Below, in pieces: positions 1 to 6,364 of a stretch of DNA of 11,495 bases (position 1 is the stretch's first letter; the number at the start of each line of letters is the position of its first letter). Origin of the DNA: Clostridia bacterium (lineage in GTDB: Bacteria; Bacillota; Clostridia; Oscillospirales; Butyricicoccaceae); the NCBI GenBank assembly GCA_017396925.1, contig JAFQKM010000204.1:1-11495 (forward strand), in the 5' to 3' direction. A program made the translations under genes and the position numbers. The notes below the pieces were generated by a model. That model did no database searches, was not told where the DNA came from, and worked only from the letters and a program-made list of their open reading frames with translations.

Positions 1-119
1 AGGGCGCCGGTCTCTTTATCCAGCTCATATTTGTTCTTGGAGCCCTTCTCGATCTCGATGACGGCCAGAAAGTCTTCGGGATGCATACGGGCAGGCTTGA
101 TGTCGTGCCATAAATTCAT
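1..119 (-). CDS. ppa: Inorganic pyrophosphatase (family I), N-terminal part, cut by the window edge
   Basis: Soluble family I pyrophosphatases hydrolyse PPi to two phosphates in the cytoplasm and pull biosynthetic reactions forward. Only the first 39 or so residues are present. They read MNLWHDIKPARMHP, then EDFLAVIEIEKGSKNKYELD and KETGAL. The stretch IEIEKGSKNKYELDKETG is the characteristic N-terminal family signature, including the conserved E-K-G-S-x-x-K-Y-E pattern around the active site. The start is ATG at 119-117, preceded by AAGGAG (reverse strand, 134-129) at a spacing of 9 nt. It is transcribed divergently from the purine permease; a good promoter lies upstream at 170-198. The metal-binding aspartates lie outside the window, so integrity of the gene cannot be judged. 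Confidence 0.9.
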   Translation of the reverse strand, partial: MNLWHDIKPARMHPEDFLAVIEIEKGSKNKYELDKETGA

Positions 120-169
120 ATCTATATGCTCCTTTCGGTGTGGAATATAAAACTTTATTTAATCACCTT

Positions 170-198
170 ATTATAAACGAAAGCGGTGTCGATTACAA
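170..198 (-). promoter_or_regulatory. Sigma-A type promoter for the pyrophosphatase gene
   Basis: On the minus strand a -35 TTGTAA (198-193) is separated by exactly 17 nt from a perfect -10 TATAAT (175-170). Transcription would start near 163, giving a leader of about 45 nt before the ATG at 119. The position, spacing and AT-rich setting fit well; no mapping data are available. Confidence 0.65.
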
Positions 199-247
199 GG
201 GCGGCTCGAAAAGTTATTTCTTTCACAGCACAGTACTGCATTTTTGA

Positions 248-276
248 TTGCCTTTTTTGCCGGAACATGGTATCAT
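248..276 (+). promoter_or_regulatory. Putative promoter for the NCS2 permease gene
   Basis: A -35 TTGCCT (248-253) is followed after 17 nt by -10 TATCAT (271-276), preceded by TGG, which gives an extended -10 of the TGnTATAAT form. The leader to the ATG at 352 would be about 70 nt. I looked in it for a purine riboswitch (P1 stem, conserved junction bases) and saw none. Confidence 0.45.
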
Positions 277-351
277 TTTCATGTATTCTCTTTTGGAAGC
301 GGCATCGTTCTGCGTTGAAGAAAGAGGCAAATAAAAAGAGAGGATGTAACT

Positions 352-1770
352 ATGGAAAAGTTCTTCAAACTCCGCGAGAACGGCACCAACGTCCGCACCG
401 AGGTCATGGCCGGCATTTCGACATTCATGACGATGGCTTATATCGTCGCCCTGAATCCCAATCTGCTGACCAATTTCGACACCGGTTCGCCCCTTTGGAA
501 CGCCGTATTCATGGCCACCGTTCTGGCTTCTGCCATCGGTACCATCACCATGGCGCTGGTCGCCAATAAGCCCTTCGTCATGGCCCCCGGCATGGGCCTG
601 AACAGCTTCTTTGCTGTTGTCGTTTCCAACATTGTTGCCATCACCGGCATGAGCTACGAGTCCTCCTTCAACGCAGCTCTGTGCATCATTCTGGTTGAAG
701 GTATCGTCTTCATTGTTCTGACCTTCCTGAAGGTTCGTGAAGCCATCGTCGATGCCATCCCCCTTGGCATCCGCATCGGTATCTCTCCCGCCATCGGCAT
801 GATGCTGCTCAACATCGGTCTGGGCTCCAACGCAGGTATCTATTCCGAGACCGGCGGCCCCTTCTATATGCTGGGCACATTCTTCGCCAATCTGACGCCT
901 TCGATCACGAAGGAAGCCATGGGTTCCGGCTGGAGCACCATGATCCTCTATGTTATCACCACATTCATCGGCCTCTTCCTGATCATCGCCCTCAACCACC
1001 GCAAGGTCAAGGGTTCGGTTCTGTTCGGTATGCTGGGTGCATCCATTGTCTACTGGATCGGCAGCTTCATGCTGGGCGGCAATCCCTTTGCGGCGCTGGA
1101 AGGCGCATCCTGGGTACCTCCCTTTGCCGATATGTTCCAGATGACCTTCTTCAAGTTCGACTTTGCAGGTCTGCTGGAGATCGGCTGGCTGTCGGCTGTT
1201 ATGCTGATCGTCACCTTCTGCATGATCGATATGTTCGATACCATCGGCACCCTGGTCGGCACAGCATCCCGTGCCGGTATGCTGGATGAAGAAGGCAAGA
1301 TGCCCAACCTGCGCGAAGCTCTGTTTGCCGACGCTGTCGGTACAACCGTTGGCGCGCTGACCGGTACATCCACCGTTACCACATTCGTCGAATCGGCTGC
1401 CGGTGTTGAAGAAGGCGGCCGCACAGGTCTGACAGCCCTGACCGCCGGTCTGTGCTTCCTGGCCTGCATGTTCCTGGCTCCCGTCGCGGCGCTGATCCCC
1501 GCACCTGCCACTTCGGCTGCGCTGATCTATGTCGGCGTTCTGATGATCGGCGGTCTGCGCAACGTCAACTACGACGATGTTTCTCAGGTTCTGCCCGTTG
1601 GCCTTATGCTGATCGCCATGCCTGTTACCGGCTCGATCGGCCACGGCATCGGTCTTGCCATCATCTCCTATGTCGTTACTGCACTGGTGACCGGCAAGCA
1701 GAAGGACATTTCCTGGCTGACCTATGGCCTGGCAGTGCTCTTCATCCTGAAGTTCTTCCTGGTTGTCTAA
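352..1770 (+). CDS. NCS2 family purine permease (AzgA/PbuG-like, guanine/hypoxanthine or adenine)
   Basis: A 472-residue inner-membrane transporter of the nucleobase-cation symporter-2 family, AzgA/PbuG branch, which imports purine bases with protons. The protein is a run of hydrophobic segments typical of the 14-TM NCS2 fold. The opening segment TEVMAGISTFMTMAYIVALN is a hallmark of the AzgA branch. The substrate-site region in the middle (MIDMFDTIGTLVG, residues 291-303) and the later GTSTVTTFVESAAGVEEGGR (338-357), with its conserved glutamate (Glu347), are both intact. Length is normal for the family. The start ATG follows a purine-rich AGAGAGGA site at about 336-343. The gene stands alone: divergent from the pyrophosphatase upstream and closed by a terminator downstream. 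Which purine it prefers cannot be read from sequence. The large minus-strand frame over this gene is a shadow. Confidence 0.93.
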   Translation: MEKFFKLRENGTNVRTEVMAGISTFMTMAYIVALNPNLLTNFDTGSPLWNAVFMATVLASAIGTITMALVANKPFVMAPGMGLNSFFAVVVSNIVAITGMSYESSFNAALCIILVEGIVFIVLTFLKVREAIVDAIPLGIRIGISPAIGMMLLNIGLGSNAGIYSETGGPFYMLGTFFANLTPSITKEAMGSGWSTMILYVITTFIGLFLIIALNHRKVKGSVLFGMLGASIVYWIGSFMLGGNPFAALEGASWVPPFADMFQMTFFKFDFAGLLEIGWLSAVMLIVTFCMIDMFDTIGTLVGTASRAGMLDEEGKMPNLREALFADAVGTTVGALTGTSTVTTFVESAAGVEEGGRTGLTALTAGLCFLACMFLAPVAALIPAPATSAALIYVGVLMIGGLRNVNYDDVSQVLPVGLMLIAMPVTGSIGHGIGLAIISYVVTALVTGKQKDISWLTYGLAVLFILKFFLVV

Positions 1771-1780
1771 AGAAAAATAC

Positions 1781-1809
1781 AAGCCCCGTCTTCGGACGGG
1801 GCTTTTTTT
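1781..1809 (+). terminator. Rho-independent terminator of the purine permease gene
   Basis: A perfect 10-bp stem, AAGCCCCGTC (1781-1790) with GACGGGGCTT (1795-1804), is closed by a TTCG tetraloop and followed by a T run (to 1809). It lies 10 nt after the permease stop codon and separates that gene from the pst operon. Confidence 0.93.
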
Positions 1810-1825
1810 ATGTTGTTTTTCATAT

Positions 1826-1873
1826 TTTACATGAATTTTGCAAAGAAAATCGAATTTTTACCTGCTTTTTGCT
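1826..1873 (+). promoter_or_regulatory. Possible PhoP box region upstream of the pst operon
   Basis: Two similar hexamer pairs occur in the 150-nt AT-rich gap before pstS: TTTACA-N5-TTTGCA (1826-1842) and TTTACC-N5-TTTGCT (1857-1873). They are 31 bp apart, about three helical turns, and match at 13 of 17 positions. Firmicute PhoP boxes are direct repeats of TT(A/C/T)ACA-like hexamers with about 5-nt spacers, so both the motif and its place before a phosphate operon fit. A further TTCACA lies at 1874-1879. I could not identify a convincing -10; TACCAT at 1906-1911 is the best candidate. Short T-rich motifs arise easily by chance in this composition. Confidence 0.35.
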
Positions 1874-1963
1874 TTCACAGGTGTTTTTTCTTTACGAACA
1901 GCGCTTACCATAAAGGTGCAAACAAAAGTTATGGAAATCATTCAAAGAAAGGAAATGAGAAAC

Positions 1964-2869
1964 ATGAAGAACAACAGAAAATGGATCGCAATGCTGCTGA
2001 GCGGCATGCTGGCAATTTCGGCCTTTACCGGCTGTGCCGCAGGCCAGAGTGCAGACCGAGAAAAGGAGAAGGATGCGACGGAAGAAACGAAGGCTTTTGA
2101 AGAAGGACAGAAGATCGTTGTCATGACCCGTGAAGACGGTTCGGGCACACGCGGCGCCTTCATCGAGCTGACCGGCGTTGAAGCCAAAAATGAAGCCGGC
2201 GAAAAGGTCGATAACACCACTGTCGATGCCGAAGTTAACAACAGCACCTCGGTTATGCTGACCGCTGTGGCCGGCAACAAGTACGCCATCGGTTATGTTT
2301 CCATGGGCTCGATGAACGACAGTGTCAAGGCCGTTCAGATCGACGGTGTGGAGGCTACTGCCGAAAAGGTTGCAAGCGGCGAGTATGCATTGGCCCGTCC
2401 CTTCAACATCGCTTACAAGGAAGATCTCGGCGATCTGGGCCATGATTTTATGGAGTTCATTCTGAGTGACGACGGGCAGAGCATCATTGAAGAAAACGGC
2501 TACATCGGCAATAAGACGGGTGCGGCCTACAACGGATCCGGTGCAGGCAAGCTGGTCGTTGCCGGCTCTTCCTCGGTATCGCCGGTCATGGAAAAGCTGA
2601 TCGAAGCCTATACGGCAGAAAATCCGGATGCCGATATCGAACTGCAGGAGAGCGATTCTTCTTCGGGCATGAGCGCATTGGCTGAAGGAGCCTGTGATAT
2701 CGGTATGGCCTCCCGCGAACTGAAAGACAGTGAACTGGAGCAGGGCCTGATCCCACAGACCATCGCCACCGACGGCATCGCGGTGATCGTCAATCTGGAA
2801 AACCCTGTCGAGAGCCTGACCTGCGAAGAGATCTGCGCCATCTATACCGGCGAAACCACCACATGGTAA
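1964..2869 (+). CDS. pstS: Phosphate-binding lipoprotein PstS with circularly permuted domain order
   Basis: A 301-residue extracellular phosphate-binding lipoprotein that would deliver phosphate to the PstCAB transporter. The start is ATG at 1964, with AAAGGA at 1948-1953 (10-nt spacing). Longer in-frame starts upstream would put extra residues before an obvious lipoprotein signal: KNNRK, a hydrophobic core, then FTGC with lipidated Cys24. After a charged linker (about 25-48) the mature part begins with what is normally the second half of PstS: KIVVMTREDGSGTRGAF (50-66), YAIGYVSMGS (107-116) and the family's usual C-terminal end, SDDGQSIIEENGYI (168-181). A GNKTGAAYNGSGAG linker then leads to the normal first half: KLVVAGSSSVSPVMEK (196-211), ESDSSSGMSA (229-238), CDIGMASRELKDSE (244-257), TIATDGIAVIVN (266-277). 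It ends at YTGETTTW. All expected phosphate-contact motifs are present. It is first in the pst operon. Confidence 0.88.
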   Translation: MKNNRKWIAMLLSGMLAISAFTGCAAGQSADREKEKDATEETKAFEEGQKIVVMTREDGSGTRGAFIELTGVEAKNEAGEKVDNTTVDAEVNNSTSVMLTAVAGNKYAIGYVSMGSMNDSVKAVQIDGVEATAEKVASGEYALARPFNIAYKEDLGDLGHDFMEFILSDDGQSIIEENGYIGNKTGAAYNGSGAGKLVVAGSSSVSPVMEKLIEAYTAENPDADIELQESDSSSGMSALAEGACDIGMASRELKDSELEQGLIPQTIATDGIAVIVNLENPVESLTCEEICAIYTGETTTW

Positions 2870-2920
2870 ATCAGAAAGCCGGATATCCATCCGAATCTGC
2901 CGCCGAAAGGAGAAAATGCC

Positions 2921-3775
2921 ATGAAGAAAAGTGAATACATCATGAAAGCGGTCTTCCTGACGGCGGCAGCCATGTCGGTCCTGGCCGTAGCACTGATCTG
3001 TATCTTTCTCCTGAAAGGCGGCCTGCCGGCCATGCTGGAGATCGGCCCTGTGAACTTCCTGCTGGGCACGGTCTGGAAGCCGGGCAATGATTTGTATGGC
3101 ATCCTTCCGATGATCATGGGCAGCCTCTGCGTCACCGCAGGGGCTATCCTGCTGGGTGTGCCCATCGGATTGCTGGCGGCTGTTTATATGGCCTGCTTCT
3201 GTCCGAAGAAGCTTTATAAGATCCTCAGCCCCTGCGTACAGCTGCTGGCCGGCATTCCTTCGGTCGTCTACGGTTTTTTTGCCATGGTGGTCATTGTGCC
3301 CTTCGTCCGCGATTTTCTGGGCGGCAGCGGCAACAGCATGCTGACGGCGTCGATCCTGCTGGGATTGATGATCCTGCCCACCATTATCATGCAGAGCGAG
3401 GCGTCCATACGGGCTGTGTCGAATACCTGTTATGAGGGTTCGCTTGCGTTGGGGGCGACCAAAGAGCGCAGCGTATTCAAAGCAGTTCTGCCGGCCGCAC
3501 GGTCGGGCGTTATGGCCGGAATCGTGCTGGGCATCGGACGTGCCATCGGCGAGACCATGGCCGTTGTCATGGTGGCCGGCAACCAGCCGCGTATGCCTAA
3601 GGGCATCCTTGAAGGCGTGCGCACCATGACCACCAACATCGTTATGGACATGGCTTACGCCACCGATCTGCATCGAGAGGCGCTGATCGCCACGGCGGTT
3701 GTGCTGTTTGGCTTTATACTCGTTATCAACCTGACCTTTAACCTGCTCAATCGGAAAGGGGAGAAGAAGTCATGA
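2921..3775 (+). CDS. pstC: Phosphate ABC transporter permease PstC
   Basis: A 284-residue membrane permease subunit. With PstA it forms the transmembrane channel of the high-affinity phosphate ABC importer. It has an N-terminal membrane segment (about residues 8-32), then the permease core with the family motif LAGIPSVVYGFFA. The cytoplasmic EAA-type coupling loop runs from E172: EGSLALGATKERSVFKAVLP (172-191), followed by GIGRAIGET (204-212), which is typical of PstC/PstA. Start: ATG at 2921 with AAAGGAG at 2906-2912, an 8-nt spacing. It lies 51 nt after pstS with no terminator between them, only a 5-bp CGGAT/ATCCG hairpin lacking a T run. Its stop overlaps the pstA start (ATGA). PstC is called over PstA from gene order and from the weaker match to PstA features. 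Confidence 0.93.
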   Translation: MKKSEYIMKAVFLTAAAMSVLAVALICIFLLKGGLPAMLEIGPVNFLLGTVWKPGNDLYGILPMIMGSLCVTAGAILLGVPIGLLAAVYMACFCPKKLYKILSPCVQLLAGIPSVVYGFFAMVVIVPFVRDFLGGSGNSMLTASILLGLMILPTIIMQSEASIRAVSNTCYEGSLALGATKERSVFKAVLPAARSGVMAGIVLGIGRAIGETMAVVMVAGNQPRMPKGILEGVRTMTTNIVMDMAYATDLHREALIATAVVLFGFILVINLTFNLLNRKGEKKS

Positions 3776-4653
3776 CCGGTTCGGTCGTATTAAACCGCAT
3801 CAAAGACAACCGCCAGGCCCGTGTTTTTGCACAGCGCCGCCTCGAAGCCATACTTCTTCGGGGGCTGGTTACTTTGGCTGCCGGAATCACACTGGCCTGT
3901 TTTATCGGGGTCGTCGGATATACCGTACTGCGCGGCCTGCCGCATATTCATTCCGGTATGTTTGCCCTGGATTATAACAGCACAAATATGTCGGTGCTGC
4001 CCTCTATTCTGTCGACCCTGCTGATCGTAGGAGTCGGGCTGTTGATCGCCGCGCCGGTCGGCATCTTTGGTGCGGTATATCTGGTGGAATACGCGCCGAG
4101 GGGCAGCAGACTGGCGGCCTTCTTTCGGCTGACCACCGAAACCCTTTCGGGTATTCCGTCGATCGTCTACGGTCTCTTTGGCATGCTGTTTTTTGTCTTT
4201 GCGCTGGACTGGGATTATTCCATTCTGGCCGGCGGTTTTACGGTGGGTATCATGGTCCTGCCGACCGTCATCCGCTCCACAGAGGAGGCGCTGAAGGCTG
4301 TGCCCGACAGCTACCGCGAAGCCAGCTTTGGCCTGGGTGCCGGCAAAGTCCGCACGATTTTCAAAATTATACTGCCGTCGGCCGTTCCCGGCATTCTTTC
4401 GGGCATCATTCTGTCGATCGGCCGCATTGTCGGAGAAACGGCGGCACTGAAATATACGGCCGGTACGGTAGCCGAACTGCCGGGAAGCCTGATGGATTCG
4501 GGCAGCTCGCTGGCCGTTCTGTTTCACAAACTGGCCGGCGAAGGCCTGCATATGGAAAATGCCTATGCCACAGCCGTCATTCTGCTGCTGGTGGTTCTGG
4601 CTATCAATACGCTGGCCGGCTGGATCGCCAAAAAAATGCGAAAGGATAGGTGA
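3772..4653 (+). CDS. pstA: Phosphate ABC transporter permease PstA
   Basis: A 293-residue partner permease to PstC. The start ATG overlaps the pstC stop by 4 nt (ATGA), which implies translational coupling. AAAGGGGAG at 3755-3763 sits 8 nt upstream. After a roughly 30-residue basic N-terminal tail there are about six hydrophobic segments. Diagnostic stretches are LVEYAPRG (beginning of the permease core), TETLSGIPSIVYGLFG, MVLPTVIRSTEEALKAVP and the coupling loop REASFGLGAGKVRTIFKIILP from residue 182. This is followed by GIILSIGRIVGETAALKYTAG, a PstA hallmark. Length is normal. The gene ends 10 nt before the pstB start, and its stop codon lies inside the likely pstB ribosome binding site (AGGTGA). 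Confidence 0.94.
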   Translation: MTGSVVLNRIKDNRQARVFAQRRLEAILLRGLVTLAAGITLACFIGVVGYTVLRGLPHIHSGMFALDYNSTNMSVLPSILSTLLIVGVGLLIAAPVGIFGAVYLVEYAPRGSRLAAFFRLTTETLSGIPSIVYGLFGMLFFVFALDWDYSILAGGFTVGIMVLPTVIRSTEEALKAVPDSYREASFGLGAGKVRTIFKIILPSAVPGILSGIILSIGRIVGETAALKYTAGTVAELPGSLMDSGSSLAVLFHKLAGEGLHMENAYATAVILLLVVLAINTLAGWIAKKMRKDR

Positions 4654-4663
4654 CAGAGAAGTT

Positions 4664-5413
4664 ATGGATAAAATCGTAACCCGTGATCTGCATTTGTATT
4701 ACGGCGATTTTGAAGCCCTCAAGGGGATTGATATTGCCATTCCGCAAAAGAAAATTACGGCATTCATCGGCCCTTCCGGCTGCGGTAAATCGACCTTTCT
4801 CAAGTCGATCAATCGTATGAACGATCTGGTCGAGGGATGCCATATTACCGGAGAAGTGCTGCTGGACGGCAGAAATATTTATGGCGATATGGATGTCAAT
4901 CTGCTGCGCAAGCGTGTGGGCATGGTGTTTCAGAAGCCCAATCCCTTTCCCATGAGCATCTATGATAATATTGCTTATGGCCCACGTACCCATGGCATCA
5001 AGCGCAAGAGCGAACTGGACGAGATTGTCGAGCGTTCGCTGCGTTCAGCTGCCATCTGGGATGAAGTTAAGGATCGTCTGCGCAAAAATGCCCTTGGTCT
5101 TTCGGGCGGCCAGCAGCAGCGTATCTGCATTGCCCGTGCACTGGCGGTCGACCCTGAGGTTCTGCTGATGGATGAGCCTACTTCGGCACTGGACCCCATT
5201 TCTACCTCGCGTATCGAGGAGCTGGCGCTGGAACTGAAAAAAGACTATACCATTGTAATGGTCACCCACAATATGCAGCAGGCCGTACGAATCTCCGACA
5301 TGACGGCGTTTTTCCTGCTGGGCGAGCTGATCGAATACGGCCCGACCGATCAGCTTTTCTCGGTGCCCAAAGACAAGCGTACCGAAGATTACATTACGGG
5401 GAGGTTCGGATAA
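4664..5413 (+). CDS. pstB: Phosphate ABC transporter ATP-binding protein PstB
   Basis: A 249-residue cytoplasmic ATPase that powers the PstCA channel. All ABC motifs are intact: Walker A GPSGCGKST (36-44), Q-loop QKPNPFP (Gln90), signature LSGGQQQR (146-153), Walker B LLMDEP (167-172), D-loop SALD (174-177) and switch His202 in MVTHNMQQA. The block IYDNIAYGPRTHG and the C-terminal EDYITGRFG are PstB-specific. I chose the ATG at 4664, which gives the standard PstB start (MDKIVTRDLHLYYGDFEALKG). It has AGGTGA (4648-4653), which contains the pstA stop, 10 nt upstream. Longer in-frame starts inside pstA would add 35 unrelated residues. The stop codon overlaps the phoU start by one base (TAATG). 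Confidence 0.96.
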   Translation: MDKIVTRDLHLYYGDFEALKGIDIAIPQKKITAFIGPSGCGKSTFLKSINRMNDLVEGCHITGEVLLDGRNIYGDMDVNLLRKRVGMVFQKPNPFPMSIYDNIAYGPRTHGIKRKSELDEIVERSLRSAAIWDEVKDRLRKNALGLSGGQQQRICIARALAVDPEVLLMDEPTSALDPISTSRIEELALELKKDYTIVMVTHNMQQAVRISDMTAFFLLGELIEYGPTDQLFSVPKDKRTEDYITGRFG

Positions 5414-6060
5414 TGAGAAACCGATTCGATATGCAGCTGGAAGCGCTGCATGACAGCCTGATCGAGATGGGGGCTCTCTGCGGCAGCGCGGCTGCACTGG
5501 CTGCCAAAGCCCTTGAACTGGGGGATGGCGAATTGGGACAGCAGGCCGTAGAAGCCGATCAGAAGATCGATCATCTGGAACGCGAGATCGAAAGCCTGTG
5601 CCTCAAGCTTCTTCTGCAGCAGCAGCCGGTGGCCAAAGATCTGCGTTTGATTTCGGCGGCCCTGAAGATGATCACCGACATGGAACGCATCGGCGATCAG
5701 GTATCCGATATTGTTGAAATCATGGGGCATCGCGATCTGACAAAGACAGCAGCCGGGCTTCCGCTGCGGGATATGTTTCAGAATGTTGTTGCCATGACGA
5801 CCAACAGTGTAGAGGCCTTTGTCAGAAAGGATCTGGAGCTGGCCCGCACAGTGGAAGAGCAGGATGAGATCGTCGACAGGCTGTTTGACATTACCAAGTT
5901 CGGACTTGTCGATCTGATGACCAAAGGCGGCGAGCGGGGAGAGGATGCCATCGATCTGCTGATGATCGCCAAATATCTGGAGCGCATCGGTGATCATGCC
6001 ACCAATATTGCCGAATGGGTCGAGTTTTCGATCACAGGCAGTCACCCCCATGAAATGTAG
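5413..6060 (+). CDS. phoU: Phosphate uptake regulator PhoU, stop codon supplied by a repeat element
   Basis: A 215-residue cytoplasmic all-helical protein. PhoU binds metal and links PstB to phosphate signalling, restraining uptake and Pho activation when phosphate is plentiful. Two homologous three-helix halves are visible. The first has D49xxxD53 (EADQKIDHLE) and MERIGDQ (90-96). The second has D151xxxD155 (EEQDEIVDRLF) and LERIGDHATNIAEWV (189-203), the family's best-known signature. The start ATG overlaps the pstB stop (TAATG), with GGGGAGG at 5398-5404. The last three codons (His-Glu-Met) and the TAG lie inside a hairpin repeat beginning at 6046, so the original C-terminus was probably changed by insertion. 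The core is complete, so function should be kept. No phoR/phoB pair follows here. Confidence 0.94.
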   Translation: MRNRFDMQLEALHDSLIEMGALCGSAAALAAKALELGDGELGQQAVEADQKIDHLEREIESLCLKLLLQQQPVAKDLRLISAALKMITDMERIGDQVSDIVEIMGHRDLTKTAAGLPLRDMFQNVVAMTTNSVEAFVRKDLELARTVEEQDEIVDRLFDITKFGLVDLMTKGGERGEDAIDLLMIAKYLERIGDHATNIAEWVEFSITGSHPHEM

Positions 6061-6298
6061 ACATTTCATGGGGACCCCACCCAATTGGATAGATTTCGAT
6101 CGGCAAAGCCTCCGAAATCGTACGCCGGACTGCCGGCGCGGCATATGAAATGCCGTAGATGAAATGTAGACATTTCATGGGGACCCCACCCAATTGAATA
6201 GATTTCGATCGGCAAAGCCTCCGAAATCGTACGCCGGACTGCCGGCGCGGCATATGAAATGCCGCAGATGAAATGTAAGCATTTCATGGGGTCCCCAC
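6046..6298. repeat. MITE-like hairpin element: two 109-bp tandem units plus a partial third
   Basis: Unit 1 is 6050-6158, unit 2 is 6159-6267 and a partial third is 6268-6298. Units 1 and 2 are almost identical; the differences I see are G/A near 6088/6197 and T/C near 6156/6265. Each full unit folds into several hairpins: ATGAAATGT-AG-ACATTTCAT, GGGG-A-CCCC, GATTTCG with CGAAATC around the middle, CGCCGG-ACTG-CCGGCG, and CGGCAT-ATGAA-ATGCCG. The whole element is bounded by 12-bp inverted repeats, CCCCATGAAATG (6046-6057) and CATTTCATGGGG (6280-6291). No transposase is encoded. The unit length is not a multiple of 3, so minus-strand frames through it change phase between copies and are not protein repeats. 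It lies between the phoU coding core and the shared terminator. A dispersed non-autonomous element is the best guess; I cannot name the family. Confidence 0.85.
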
Positions 6299-6319
6299 AT
6301 AGAGCGAACAAATAAAAAC

Positions 6320-6357
6320 AGCCCCGAAGGTTTTCCTTCGGGGCTTTGTTTTTTCGT
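6320..6357 (+). terminator. Bidirectional terminator between phoU and the convergent gene
   Basis: An 11-bp perfect stem, AGCCCCGAAGG (6320-6330) with CCTTCGGGGCT (6335-6345), has a TTTT loop and is followed by TTGTTTTTTCGTTTTTG on the plus strand. On the minus strand the same stem is followed by TGTTTTTATTTG. It can therefore end both the pst-phoU transcript and the minus-strand gene that stops at 6365. Confidence 0.9.
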
Positions 6358-6364
6358 TTTTGAT

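Noticed and set aside
140..351. Purine riboswitch upstream of the purine permease
   Set aside because: I searched for the three-way-junction core and flanking P1 stem and found no match; only a promoter and ribosome binding site are visible.
223..1782. Long minus-strand open frame (519 codons) opposite the purine permease
   Set aside because: The plus strand encodes an unmistakable NCS2 transporter. The antisense frame is stop-free because of strong codon bias, and its product (Gly/Asp/His/Gln-rich, no domain) looks like translated complement.
1838..1963. 42-codon N-terminal extension of pstS from the ATG at 1838
   Set aside because: The ATG at 1964 has a well-spaced AAAGGA and starts a textbook lipoprotein signal peptide. 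The extension lies in the AT-rich control region.
2870..2920. Small hairpin CGGAT-ATCC-ATCCG between pstS and pstC as a terminator or attenuator
   Set aside because: It has only 5 bp and no T run, so it cannot be called a terminator. It might mildly protect the pstS mRNA end.
1892..3673. Long minus-strand open frame (593 codons) opposite pstS and pstC
   Set aside because: It spans two genes and the gap between them. The product is His/Gln/Arg-rich and low in recognisable structure, and the sense genes have clear motifs and ribosome binding sites.
5389..6311. Minus-strand frames through the repeat element that read like protein repeats (PHEMSTFH, SYAAPAVRRT)
   Set aside because: The repeat period is 109 bp, not a multiple of 3, so the phase changes from copy to copy. 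The region is better explained by nucleic-acid hairpins.
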